A stretch of DNA of 64,000 nt from Paragonimus westermani. Taxonomy: Eukaryota > Platyhelminthes > Trematoda > Plagiorchiida > Troglotrematidae. A model generated the notes under the pieces. The model searched no databases and was not told the DNA's origin. It saw only the letters and a list, made by a program, of their open reading frames with translations. Numbering within the stretch: position 1 is the stretch's first letter; every line of letters starts with the position of its first letter. The position numbers were made by a program, and so were the translations under genes. Location: NCBI GenBank assembly GCA_008508345.1, contig QNGE01002995.1, forward strand, positions 32,839 through 96,838. The letters are read 5' to 3'. This document shows positions 37,861 to 49,108 of the stretch, one piece after another.

Positions 37861-40510
37861 TCAAAAAACACATTACAACAGTGAGTGAGCTATGACAGTC
37901 TATCCACTACTTCACAACCATGTCTGTCCAGGTATATTGGTTCCGATTGTCGTCAACTATACTGACCGCAGTTGCCACAGTAGAGGACTGGATGGCCACT
38001 TCGGCCACCTCGTGAATTTTGGACCTTATTCCGCAGAATATTACATCTGGACCGGATAACTTGAGTAATGATCTTGTGAAAAATGCTGTTTGGATTCACC
38101 AATAAACGGCTGTGAAGCGGACAGCGAGAGACTTACTGAAGATCTCAACCGACCAGTGTATGATACAGCCTACCCTTGGACTCCACGTGGGCCTCCTGCT
38201 TGTTCGTCATTACCACACCGTGAAAGTATATCGGAAGACTGGAGTCCAGCGTTGTGGAGCCAAACGAATCGTCTTTGACCACATTTTGCAGAACTGGACA
38301 TTGACTAGAGAGCAGTCTCTCCAGTCAGATTTTACGTGAGATTGGGTTATCGATGGGCAAAATCGGGATGCTCAGACCGCCCAGAAGAATTGGGGTGTGG
38401 ATGTACCTGACAGGTGTATCTTTGGGAAGGCGGAGCCAGTGCCAAACAAACTGACGAATTGTACAATCCATTGCTTTGAGTGTGTTTTGGTAAACTTTGC
38501 TCAACAGTAACGAGTGATTCATCTTCGGAATCAAATGCTGTTTCAGAAGATCTAGGCGTTGATACGGCTTCAAGGGCATTTTGGTGGTTCCATCCAACAT
38601 CGTGCGGAGCTGCAGACGGTGAATGCTTTACCTTCCCAGGTGAACGAGGTATCTAGGTAGGTCACCATGTCAGGGGGGCTTAGTGGGCAGATAGTATCCG
38701 GACGGAACTGAATAGACCTGTTAGAGATGGAGGTCACATAGTGTTTGTGGTCACTGTGGATGATCCTCGGCTTCTTCTTGCGCGCGTTAATCTGCAGCCC
38801 AGATAATTCCAGGACACTAGCGGCGGTTGCGGGCTTCTCGGCCATAAAGATCAGATCATTGACATAGGCGAAACCACTGACCAGTGCATCGTGGAACTGG
38901 CAGCCAAGCTCCGGTCGAGAAAGGGCTAGCACCTCATCCACTGCCATGATGATCAGAAACGGGGACAATGGATCACCCTGTCGAGCACCACTCTGTGACC
39001 GGCCAATGGACCTACCAGGCGTGGCGGAAGCATTATGATAGGAGTCGGCAATGTAATGCGTTCGAAGTGGAGGAGCACCGAAAGCTTTGGCGGATCTGAT
39101 AATCGAGTCCTGTGAGATGAAATCAAATGCTTTGGACACGTCGATAAAAGCCGCACACAAACTTGAAGAGGTCGTGCATAATTTCCGAAGCAGCGCATGG
39201 AGCAGTGGGGTCGCCTCGAGGCAACCGTCGTAATGTAGGAAAAAAACAGAAGAGTGGGCAGATGTAGACGCGTATTTCAGCGATCAGCCAGTATCCTTTG
39301 AAAAAACATGAACGTTGAAGATACGGCGATAGGTCTAAGCTCGACGGGAGATGAAGAATTATTGACTTTCGGTACAAGCGTGGTGCGGGAGCGGCACATA
39401 TGGGTTGGATAACCTTGGGTTAGCAAGAAAACCTTGAAGTGTCCGGCCAAGGCATCAGCTTCCATGCACTTCAAATGTTTGGGCAAAAGTTTGTTGAAAC
39501 CTGGAGCAGTTTTTCCCATGTACTTCAAGGTGTGTGATATTTCATCACCGGTGATCGGGTCGAACAGGACCAGTCCGGAGGCAGAATAATGCGAGCTGGC
39601 CACACACCAGTCAGAGGATGAGTTGATAATACCTCGTACTAGAATCCGTTGGAACTATACGGAAGGCCATTGTCCATCTTATAAGCAGTTCTCTAGCTGC
39701 CAGAAAAACCGCAAAAGCAGTATTTTTCTAAGCTGGTGCTACAGCGTTTGAATCGATGCATAGTTAGCTCTCCGTATCTGTTTCCTGGTCGCGTGGGTTC
39801 CGACGTTAATGCCAGCACGTCGTCGGGTAATCATTTACCAGGTGTACGGACAAGCTTGTGCGGCGTGCATGTTCAACATCGACTTAGTTTGTACCATTGT
39901 GAAAATGCATGCCTGAAGACCGTGGACAATAGCTAGTAATTCATCGGTTTGCAGAGAAGCCTCGCTATTAGACCTCAGCCAGGTAATCACTGTTTGGGTC
40001 AAACAAGCAAACCACTGGGAATTTTCCGCAGCTTGGGACCCCATATCGGATGTCATGTTTGTCTACGAGAGGGTGGTTGGATTGGCACTGGGAACAGTAT
40101 GCCTCTGCCAACTCAGTGCATACAGACGCGTCCGGATGCTCTCCAAAGTACGACCTGGGAAATGTGACGGGAGCCGATGATGAAGTTCGCGTCGAGTGGG
40201 GCACGACGGGGCCAGTGCATCGGCACACTTGAGAAAGAAAGCCGATTCTTGCTGAGACCAATTTGTTCCGGCGGATTTCATGTAGGTGAGTTCCTCACGG
40301 TTGCGTTCGACTGAATGAGCGTACCCTGTGTGTTGACTGAGGCCGATTTTGGTGGATAAGGTGCGCTCACAGTCGGCACAGTCAAAGACTGCGGCAGGCT
40401 GGGCGTCTACTTCTTGCTCTCGACCATTCGTGCGTCGATGCATATGTGTGTGCGCCGACAAGCCAGCGTCCGATTTGCAGATCTGGCCACATTCTGAACA
40501 GGTGTATTCC
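37861..40510 (-). mobile_element. R2-like non-LTR retrotransposon, near full length but decayed
   Basis: Read on the minus strand, the domains come in R2 order. Two C2H2 zinc fingers (YTCSECGQICKSDAGLSAHT..H, then FDCADCERTLSTKIGLSQHT..H) are followed by a Myb-like stretch (NWSQQESAFFLKCADAL) at 40506-40063. A basic linker with RRANYASIQTL follows. The reverse transcriptase is split over 39603-39277 (CRSRTTLVPK, ELRPIAVSS), 39160-38570 (IDVSKAFDF, SGARQGDPLSPF, AYVNDLIF) and 38600-38325 (WLRLPKDTP). A C-terminal cysteine motif (CGNCGQ) is partly kept near 37930-37960. The catalytic YADD box reads YVND, so one essential Asp is lost. Several stops (for example in place of Arg at 38322-38324) and frameshifts show it is dead. 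No 28S rDNA flanks it, though R2 normally sits there. Confidence 0.85.
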
Positions 40511-41187
40511 GCTCACCTAGCCTGTGTACTGTCTGCACTAAGGTGCTGGCGGTAAATTCGTTGTCTTGATCGACTGTAACCAGGTGGAGTGGTTGGCCCC
40601 TACATGGAGTTTCTGAACGCTTAGCCAGTCAAAGATTGCACCAAGACCGCCCACCAAGCGCGCCGGCTACTACGACTAACACCGATTTATACCTAGCGCG
40701 TTTCATGCTTTATAGAAGTAGACAAAACTTGAAGTGTCTACGATCGTCGAAACTGGTTTATGGCAAGCATCAGGAATAAGTGGTCTGAGATAGAAATGGG
40801 AGACGGATAAGTGCCTAGCTGTATCGTGATGGTGTTCAGTAGTGATGAGAATTTTTTTAAATTAAAAACTGCTTGAACTGTTACTTGAAGACTGCACATG
40901 TTTTTGACGAGGCGTCCCTGCATATTTCCTAATCAGTTAAGTACAAGTTTAACGTCACCCGAAACTTCACTTGGTTGTCTGATGTGATCTGCAGACCACA
41001 TTCCGCTCATTGGGCAACTGATACATTCTGTTATGAGAACGACAGAGTAGCGAACAAGGCCTGTTTTCTGCATTCGATCATCAGGCTAATTACAACACAA
41101 TAACTATGACAACAACGACTAGGGCGAGTCAGCAAAGCGGTCAATATAGTTCAAGGACGGTGTGCTTGTTATCAGTTACGTGATCAT

Positions 41188-41764
41188 TGGGCTTGATTGA
41201 TTGTGGGCCACGGGAGATTAAGTGTCCGCACGAACTTCTTCTGAACGCAGAGGTCAGGGTTGCGCAATCGGATGCTGATGGCTTCGGCAACGGTCAACGT
41301 TCGGAATCTCGCCATTTTTCATCGATTCCTCAGCACTTGGTAGACAATCTGAAAAATAACTTTCTTACTGACAGAATGACTGGAGTCAGTCAAACGAGCG
41401 ACAATCGCTCTTGAAACCGTTTTAGTCACACCACTGTTCAACGCACTCTGTTCGACAATCGCCTAGTAGTACAATCAGTATATGATGCTTGACACAAGCA
41501 AACGAATGAGTACACAAAATAACTGGTTGTGGAACATGGAAGTTTGTCTTTGAGTTGTGACATGATAACGGATGTTGAACAGGAACTGATGCACAGTTGA
41601 GCGTTAAGGTTAGTTGTTTCGACTAACTGTCTGCGCTTTCTTGAGATAATTTCAGCCATGGGATCTCTCTTGAAAGGCAGACTAATGAACGCAAGTTTCT
41701 TATTCACAGAAGGTAGCTTAAGCTTCAACTCTACTGCCTGCATCGGAGTGGCCAGTAAATTCAC
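41188..41764 (-). mobile_element. Penelope-like element, nuclease and C-terminal fragment
   Basis: The minus-strand frame reads KLAFISLPFKRDPMAEIISR, then QLKDKLPCSTTSYFVYSFVC and CLCQASYTDCTTRRLSNRV, matching the linker and GIY-YIG start of PLEs. Below 41438 another frame gives AEAISIRLRNPDLCVQKKFV and LNLPWP, the PLE C-terminus ('EAi.Ir...PdLC.Qk..v..L.LPW'). The GIY-YIG box is altered (YTD for YIG) and at least one frameshift is present. This copy differs clearly from the one at 25.5 kb, so at least two PLE lineages are represented. Confidence 0.75.
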
Positions 41765-42532
41765 TTTGACCTCGCCCCATCATCACACTCTGCCTAGACC
41801 AGTAGTGACAAGTCATCGTTGGGAACACCACCAACGTCAATAAGAACTATCTTCCAGTTAAATAAACGTGGTCTAATAAGAAATCCGGTTTTTTAAGAGT
41901 ACTACGAAACTGCGGATCACGTCGGAACGCCCAGCATGCAGTTCGTACTAACTGGAACGAGCACAGCTTGTAGCGTAAACTTACAGTGTTCTTTGTAAAA
42001 GATGGCTAGTTTCAATATAAATATGGTCTTGCCAATTGCTGGAGGTGAACCCATAGTTTTCTACAGCTAAATAACAGTACACACCATGTGTAAGATTGGC
42101 GTCTCAAAAAATGAGTTTCTGCTGAACTCAAGAACACAAACCCGGAGAGTATCAACATGCCTAATGGACAGCACGTGAGTACACACAAAAGAATGCTATC
42201 AACAACTTCTGAGCAGATGGATGGAAACTTCAGATGAGACCCCGTTAAAAATCTGAGCTTTGTATGGATTCAAACCGGCAACAGAAACAGTGTCTAAAGG
42301 CGGCAAGCGTTATACTAGCTGAGGTATGAGTGAGCTACGGATGGAAACTCAACCAAACACTTGTAGCTGTCCAAGTCATATCTCGAAATTAACTTAGAGA
42401 AACTGACTGGCACACAATTCACCCAGTCTGGATTTGAGATACCCAACTGTTTTGAGAAACCGTACTTCTGAAATAAAAAAGATGCTAAAGGTAATTTTTA
42501 ATCGTTTTTTGTCTACTGATCGCCTACTGAAG

Positions 42533-42569
42533 GCTCGGAAAGATGCCCCAGTCGCACTGATTTCTAGAT
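42533..42569 (+). CDS. Gene B, exon 6 (37 bases)
   Basis: This tiny exon lies between gatcgcctactgaag and a good donor, AGAT|GTAAGC. It reads ARKDAPVALISR plus one base, entering in phase 0 after exon 5 and leaving one base for exon 7. Its size alone would not support it. The evidence is that both sites and both phases fit and that the next intron is only 39 bases. Confidence 0.45.
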
Positions 42570-42608
42570 GTAAGCGATGAGAAGGTCCAGGACACTCTCA
42601 ACCAATAG
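42570..42608 (+). other. 39-base mini-intron
   Basis: It starts GTAAGC and ends CTCTCAACCAATAG, with a plausible CAAC branch site. Reading through would hit a TGA, while removing it keeps the frame. Confidence 0.45.
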
Positions 42609-42776
42609 CCTTGTCTCCAGAGGTCACTACTTTAGTAGATGACTTACTGAATGACTATCCGGACAATGATAAGCGACAATTGTCTCATCCACAAGCAGCA
42701 GCATGCATTCGGTACTGGATAACCATGCGTCGAAATCTGCCTGTTGTTCCTGACATTCACGCAAGAGTTGACGACA
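42609..42776 (+). CDS. Gene B, exon 7
   Basis: The carried T plus CC gives Ser. The frame then reads LSPEVTTLVDDLLNDYPDND, KRQLSHPQAAACIRYWITMR and ends IHARVDD at a consensus donor, GACA|GTGAGT. It is acidic then basic and helical. Phase agrees on both sides with the short neighbouring exons. Confidence 0.6.
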
Positions 42777-42816
42777 GTGAGTTATCCGTTTATGTACTCC
42801 GTCTTAATATTTCCAG
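42777..42816 (+). other. 40-base mini-intron
   Basis: It begins GTGAGT and ends cttaatatttccag, with a clear pyrimidine-rich acceptor. Both sites are near consensus, making this the best-supported of the very short introns. Confidence 0.5.
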
Positions 42817-42847
42817 TTGGTGGTGGAGTTGTTCACTTGATCCTATT
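42817..42847 (+). CDS. Gene B, exon 8 (31 bases)
   Basis: The exon opens right after the 40-base intron and reads IGGGVVHLIL plus two bases. The donor CTATT|GTAGAA is weak, but it is the one that gives the two carried bases exon 9 needs and lies just before an in-frame TAG. Acceptor good, donor uncertain. Confidence 0.35.
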
Positions 42848-44417
42848 GTAGAACCTATGTTGGACGTTTACCTAAGTGGTTGATGGGTTATTCAAGAAAC
42901 CGTAGATTCATTAGGTCTGGGCAATTAGCATGTCAGTAACGACAGTCCTCTAGNACTGTATTAACGGATGACCAATCGATAAAGAATTACCTTTTAGTGT
43001 GTACAGGCGTGTAGTCATGCACGCTCGGCATCAGAATTGAAACATTAAGCTAACCAGTTACACATATGAATTGGCTTAAAAACTCAAGTATCAGGCAAAC
43101 GAAGTTGAATCTCGTAAGAAGAACATATGAATCGTTTCACTTTGCAATCCTCCATACTGCGTTTTGTCACGCGATTCGTTACTGCCTGAAACTAAGAAGA
43201 GATCTTTTGTACTTAATTCTTGAAATGATCAGACGTCGGTTACGGAATTACGGAAAGATGTCACCGGACGAGCCCTATAGAATCTGGGAACATTAAGCTT
43301 ACTCTCAGTGTCTCACGGACACTTTAGAGTCCTCAACCGTAACATCCTCAACGTATCCTCTCATCTATTAACACAACTTCCTCCGCTTACCAAGGATAAA
43401 CAACTATACATTGATTCTTGAAAATATTGGCATTGCGTGTTCGGTTGTTCGTTGAACAAGATGACAGCAACTGTGCACCAGGGTTTGAGCGCTGCAGATG
43501 ACGACTGTTGATACACGAAAGTTTGCAATCTAAACGCGAAGCTCAGTAACAAAAGGAACACCCCAGCGTATCAGCTTTTAGGTCGAAAGGTCACCTTACC
43601 GTTTTGTATAAAGAAGACACCTTCACAAACCTTCACGGTGACAGTACTCAAACTCTTTTGCTCAACCGCTGACGCACCAATGTTACTGCTACGTTCGGTG
43701 ATGAAACGTTAACTGCTTACTTGCAAAACTCGGCGAACAACCGACAACCTAGAAATCCTATGGGTTTAACAGGCTACAATGTATGCAGAACTTATTTGTG
43801 GTTAAAGTCCTTTCCGAATACACTTCACTGATCAACCCAGTGGTCAAAGGTGAATCACTAAAACTCTTTTAAATTCTACTGGGTCGTTACTGACGTGAGA
43901 GACAACAGTGATGCTATACTATACTAATCCGCTCCCATGTGTCCTTAAATGTGCTTATCAGTCAGATTGCTGAGTCAGCTGGTTTAGGTCTAGTACACAC
44001 CAGTAACCTTCCGCGAGTGTCATTTAATTCAATACCACTGTTTATTTTTATGCATAAAGCTTCTATTACAATGTTCACCCATCAAAAAAGAGCCAGCAAC
44101 ACACAAAAATTTCTCTGTTCCTCAGATTGATACTTGCGAACCTAGACAGTTCGACAGACTTGTTCAGAAAAGTGGCACTAAGATCGTGTGTCAGCTTTGT
44201 TTTCGCACAACTTCGTCTGTTCTGACCATATCGTAACCGCAGCTCTCACATTTAAAAAACAATCATCTTGATCGACATTTCACTGAGCTCACACCAATTA
44301 TCTGCTTGTGGATGATATTAATATTAAAAAACCATGTGAAGTAAACAGCAAATCGCCATATAATTTTTGTTCGTACCAGATAATGCATTCCTTTACTGCA
44401 TTGTTGTTGTTTTACAG
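42848..44417. other. Putative gene B intron (1.6 kb)
   Basis: No supported exon. An undetermined base (n) is at 42954. It ends in tgttgttgttttacag. Confidence 0.45.
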
Positions 44418-44582
44418 GTTACTGTGTGCCAATCAGACCGGCTTCGAAGGTTGCATGCTCAAAGCCCTAATCACTATGATCATGGATAGGGGAATTTTCC
44501 ACCCATGGCTAGCTGAGTGGTTGTTTACGCTCTCGTTTTCTTTGCGAGAACCGTTAGCAGAAGTTGAACCGGACGAGGCCAG
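44418..44582 (+). CDS. Gene B, exon 9
   Basis: After a strong pyrimidine tract and ttttacag, the frame reads LLCANQTGFEGCMLKALITM, then IMDRGIFHPWLAEWLFTLSF and ends VEPDEA plus two bases at CCAG|GTAGGT. The paired hydrophobic helices resemble the rest of gene B. The carried AG joined to the first base of exon 10 gives Arg. Confidence 0.7.
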
Positions 44583-45226
44583 GTAGGTATCTACTATCCG
44601 AGTTTCTGTAACGAGAATGTAGGTTACTATGGTGCACTTGTTCTATGTGATACTTCTGAAGAGGCTGTCAGTCTTCTGCTAAGCGCTAACTACGACGATT
44701 ATTTGGAAGTGTTTAAAGTCACTAAAAGGCTGTCAGTTGTTCACATGATTGTCAATTAATAGGTATGACTTCTTACTGGTACTGCTTGGCGTAATGTACA
44801 ACAATTAATTGAATTGTTCAAGAAATCGGTTTGGGGAGTTAAATATTAGTTTGTCCAAATTTCGGACTGATAACTTCATCGATTTATGTAAGAGGAGCAA
44901 GATGTTTCAATTTGCAAATGATCATATAACAAAGCTGAAAAACAAGGCGAAAACTAAATAACAGTTTAGCATGACATCGCGATTTTACTTCATTTAATTC
45001 TTCGTGTTATTCATTGTTTCCTTCGTATTCATTAATCCGACGGCCATCGATTTGTGGGTACCGGCCGCCTCGTCGTTACCCATCGTCGTTATCCGTCAAA
45101 CTATACTTCTAGATGAAGTCTGTGGTTGTTCCTCTTCACTTTGCAATTCATGAAAAACACCCCTATAGAATGACAACCTTTTTTGCTTCTAAGTGCAGAA
45201 ATCAGGCAATACGTCATTTTTTACAG
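44583..45226. other. Putative gene B intron (644 bases)
   Basis: Nothing recognised. It ends in acgtcattttttacag. Confidence 0.5.
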
Positions 45227-45305
45227 ACCCATTAGGTGGTATCTCTTTCTGCGAACGCCTACACACCGAGAGGCAGTTATTCTTCAAGTTGCCGCTATAT
45301 GTATG
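45227..45305 (+). CDS. Gene B, exon 10 (79 bases)
   Basis: The exon lies between gtcattttttacag and TATG|GTAAAC. With the two carried bases it gives Arg, then PIRWYLFLRTPTHREAVILQ and VAAICM, ending in phase 0. No other frame fits the upstream phase, and a longer open frame in the same place is an overlap. Confidence 0.65.
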
Positions 45306-48260
45306 GTAAACACAGAGCTGTTAACAAGTTAAGCAAACGCTTAATTACACAAGTGCGAACTTTTCGAAAACGATGTTTCCTACACTTGCTTTTTCAGTTC
45401 AGTGGACAGGTAGATAAAACTGTCGACTTTGCTGGACATGAATGTCACGCCAAAGTCTGATCGATAGAGAGGGTAAGCAGCCGGCAATGTTGTCTATTAA
45501 CAACGTTCCAGATGCTCCGTAATGTCAGATGAGAGCGGTAAACACTTTAGGCATTGAAGACAAACAGGACGACAGTACTCATACGACTCTAACGGGACTA
45601 TATATGTATGCATAGAAGGTTAGGTGTACAACAACAGCCACCATAAGAATTTCCAACCGGTTGCTAACTATGGAGTGAGAGCATGTTCAGATAGAGATGG
45701 AACTAGAATAGCTACAGTCTACTAGACTGATTTGTGAAGAGGTTGTTTGCGATGAACTTAAATGGCTATGTGACAACGTCAACGGCCCTTTGACCGGCAA
45801 CACAAGTGGGCGGTATGACGTGAACCCATGATGTAAACAGTCATCCCACGTCGGTCTCACGTAGGCTGTTTGTCATTCTGAGTAGCAATTTACAACTAAT
45901 CATGTGCAGTCCAGCCGACAAGGAAGTGCATCACTTCACTCATTCTGGTGCAACTACGCTTCTTAAAATGTTAATTGGTTTACACAAACACCGATTTGAG
46001 ATACATGCTCCTCTCACATAATCCTTTCCCGCTCACATGTGTGGCTGTGAAAAATGCCGTCTTAAATCCTAGAATTTAACCTTGTCCACTGTGGCGAATG
46101 AGGATCCGAAGAGCTGTTTTTAGAAACTATTGAAGCATGAGTGGCATATAGTTACGCATCATTGGCCAAGCAAACTCAATCAAAAGGTATCCGGTTCTGG
46201 ATTGAGACCGTCCAACACGCTGAGTGGTAAGTCCATCCGACGACCGATATGGGTCACTTTAGTTGACCTCATACCGTAAGTAATGTGTCAGAAGGGACGT
46301 AGCCAATAAGTTAGCCCACCAACTCTGGACTTCATAGTTTTGACGATCAGAGCACCTACGTAGTTCTAAAAGTTTATCTCGTCAACTGTGCACATTTCAG
46401 GTCAATTTAATTTAAACCTGGCCATAGAAACCACGACTATCAGCCGATCGACGCGATCATTTCGGGGTGGTTTTGAAACCCCCGTTTCTCTCTGTGTACG
46501 GCATTAGGGATTAACTCCGAAGAGCTTTCAGGTGTACTGAGAAAACATTCAGTTTCATTCGTTTTCACAAACGGTTCTTGAACTTAACCTCATTCGGAAC
46601 CCCCCGAATATTCCTGACATACACTTCTTGTATGGAACATTGGCTACGGTTATTTATTCACTTCACAACCGTGGTGGTTGTAGTTTTCTTCAGAAAAGGA
46701 CTAAGGGTAGCCTCTGCTCATTAGCATGATGACTGATTATTCTGGTGCCTGTATTCCGTCACCCTTGTCCGTATATAAATGTCAGATTGTGAAAGATAGA
46801 TGCTATACCTGTACATTGCCAAACATAACAACGCGAAGCTGATTGCGACTGAAAGCCTTTCTAAGGGCCGCGTCGGATCTCTTACAAGGTGAATGAAAGC
46901 ACCAGTAGATGAAATCGCCAACCTCATTGTCATGGAAGTGGTAACCAGGCTTAAGACTTCATCCTTTAAGGCGACCATTAATAGGGGTGTCAAGCGGACA
47001 CATTGATGGGCACCTGGCCACCAAGGTTGCATAATGTACCTCGACAAGAGAGCAGTGGTGATGATTATTATTAGTAGTAGTATAGGGATCAAAAAGGAAG
47101 TCTAATCGGTATTGAGTCGACCGCCTTGGACATTATATTTAGGGCTCAAGAACCTGGAAGAAGTTGAACTAGTGATAAAGTGAAGCAGTTGCGTCGGGGC
47201 GGCCAGCAGTGGATAGAAGAGCAATCTAGAAGGCAAAAAGTGGGAGTGGCGTTTTCTAACTCCTAGCCAATGTCTCTGGGAAACAACATATCGAAAGTGA
47301 AGACAATCGTTCCGTCTCAGTATGTTGTTAGATATTGAGGTATTTACCTCGGGAGTGAGCGTGAATCTCTGGACAAGAGTGAAGTGAAACAACTTCTGTC
47401 ATAGGAACGACGCTTAGAAATCCGCACGAAACACCTCTTTTTATACGTTTCTGATATCTGACCAAACAAGTCCGCACAGTGGGAGCGAAAAGTTCACTGG
47501 ACATGGTGACAGGTCACCCCGGCAGATTCTTTCCAGGACCCTTCACTCCAGAGGATTCATCTCGGTCAACTGTTCTTTGCGTCAGTTCGTCATCGAAATT
47601 AATTCATCATGAGTCACTTCATTCTGAGACAGTGTATTCGCGAAGTGTTCATCCAAATGATTTTACAACTCAGTCACACCGTTACAGTAAAAACGAAATT
47701 CTTAAGGACACTTTCAGAGTCATCTCAGGATCCGTCTTATTTGTTCACGATTAGTCCCCAGTGCAGTTAATTTTAACGTAACTCATTTCAGCCGACTTGA
47801 AACTGGGCAACTCATCACTCATCAGAATTTACTGCAAGACAGCTAACAAGTGTAGGTTCAAAACTTATAATTATAGGCAATCCGGCTCAAAAACTCAGCG
47901 GGAAGGATGAAATGTTGGTTAACAAATAGCGCGTAATTACGTCCATCTCGGTCCCGATATATCCGTTTTCGTGTTGCGGTCGTTTTCTAGGCACCATTCT
48001 GAGTGGTCTACTTTCAGTGAGATTATACCAGTTAGTTAAGGTGTCTGTCAACCTTCAGACACTCGGGTACTTACAAACCAGTGCGCTGTCCAATTCATTG
48101 TGTCATCTTGCATTTTCACTACTCTTTCGTGTATCCGAAACGCACAAATGACACACTTTACACTGACGAACACGGTGAATCCGGAGATACGATAATACAT
48201 GCAAGCTACGAAGTATTACTTTAGCTTGGGGTGTCGGTCTACTAATCCAGGTATTTTCAG
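45306..48260. other. Putative gene B intron (3 kb)
   Basis: No exon supported by phase. A Ser-rich open block at 47480-47754 and minus-strand frames at 46721-47392 are treated as rejected items. Confidence 0.4.
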
Positions 48261-48455
48261 AATGTTACGACAAAGGTGAGACATCGTGTTCTAACTGACC
48301 ACTCTAAAGCAGATGTTCAGATGCGGTTGAAACTTGCTGCACAAGAACTAGTACCAAATGGAAATACATCACTACCCTCCCCATCACTTGTGTATCCACT
48401 CCACATATTACCTGCAAACCAAGCTACCGAATCTTATACCAGAAGCATCGCTTAA
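48261..48455 (+). CDS. Gene B, exon 11 (3' edge unclear, in-frame TAA)
   Basis: The block follows a very good acceptor, ccaggtattttcag, in phase 0. It reads NVTTKVRHRVLTDHSKADVQ, MRLKLAAQELVPNGNTSLPS, then PSLVYPLHILP and ends at TAA (48453-48455). Another clearly open block starts at 48483. Either an in-phase donor inside this block is used (possibly GAACTA|GTACCA or TCACTT|GTGTAT, both weak), or the TAA is an alternative or mutated end. The protein quality of the first half is high. Confidence 0.5.
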   Translation, partial: NVTTKVRHRVLTDHSKADVQMRLKLAAQELVPNGNTSLPSPSLVYPLHILPANQATESYTRSIA

Positions 48456-48482
48456 AATGAAAGTAACCTTCCATTATTTTAG

Positions 48483-48596
48483 CGTTCGAAAAATTCCCCG
48501 CAGTCATCAGTGGTCGCCTTCCCAAAATCCATCACTCAAACTGCGGCTCAAACTGAAGAGGGCTGCGGAATGATGGATCTTAAGTTGCACCGGTGC
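48483..48596 (+). CDS. Gene B, exon 12
   Basis: The exon lies between ccttccattattttag and CGGTGC|GTATAT, 38 whole codons in phase 0: RSKNSPQSSVVAFPKSITQT, then AAQTEEGCGMMDLKLHRC. It looks like a polar, probably disordered segment. The acceptor is strong and the donor moderate. Confidence 0.45.
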
Positions 48597-48901
48597 GTAT
48601 ATAACAGGTCCGCATGTGTGCTGACTGCGTAGACACGGATTATTCAGTGAACACTGCAGGAATGATCTGAAGCTTGCCATCAGCAGACTAATCACTGAAA
48701 TCACGTAAAAGTCTCTGATCATTTTTTCCAGAAAATCAGCATCCAATCAGCAACATGGTTATTGTCCTGTAGAAGGGAGCAACTTCTGCTAGTGCAACTG
48801 ATGGCCACAAACGTTTGTTCTAAAGTTGCTGATTATTAGTTTTCTGTAAGCTATCATTGGCGTTCAAGAATATCAATAGAGTACTTTTTGCCTGCTGCAA
48901 G

Positions 48902-49108
48902 CAAACAGCTACGACCAACTTCGGACCTTCCACTCCGGCTACACTTCTATTAGAATTTTCCAGAATGACTGTGCAGTCAGTACAATCTGTTCGGTCACTG
49001 TTTTCCACGCAAACTAGAGCTCAAGACGCTCCAACCCCAAAGGCCGAATCGGTCAGAGATCATTTCGAAGACAAATTTTTATGGCATTGTTCATCTTTGT
49101 ATGAATGA
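48902..49108 (+). CDS. Gene B, exon 13 (tentative, 3' edge unclear)
   Basis: After gtactttttgcctgctgcaag the phase-0 frame reads QTATTNFGPSTPATLLLEFS and MTVQSVQSVRSLFSTQTRAQ, and stays open to a TGA at 49106-49108. An in-phase donor at GAATCG|GTCAGA (about 49051) is possible but weak. An overlapping frame is open for 45 codons from an acceptor at 48879, so the frame choice is not secure. Confidence 0.35.
   Translation, partial: QTATTNFGPSTPATLLLEFSRMTVQSVQSVRSLFSTQTRAQDAPTPKAESVRDHFEDKFLWHCSSLYE

Larger units (their letters stand above)
36494..42532. other. Putative gene B intron (6 kb) with mobile elements
   Basis: The intron holds a decayed R2-like element (about 37861-40510, minus) and a PLE fragment (41188-41764, minus). 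Outside these no exon or repeat is supported. Confidence 0.5.

Noticed and set aside
43066..43296. Plus-strand frame of 76 residues starting MNWLKNSSIR
   Set aside because: No acceptor or donor, wrong phase for gene B, and AT-rich composition.
46721..47392. Two adjacent minus-strand open frames of 123 and 96 residues
   Set aside because: No splice sites, family motif or codon pattern supports them. Possibly a decayed repeat.
47480..47754. Ser-rich open block after tccgcacag
   Set aside because: The phase conflicts with exons 10 and 11 of gene B, which fit each other directly. Composition is low-complexity.
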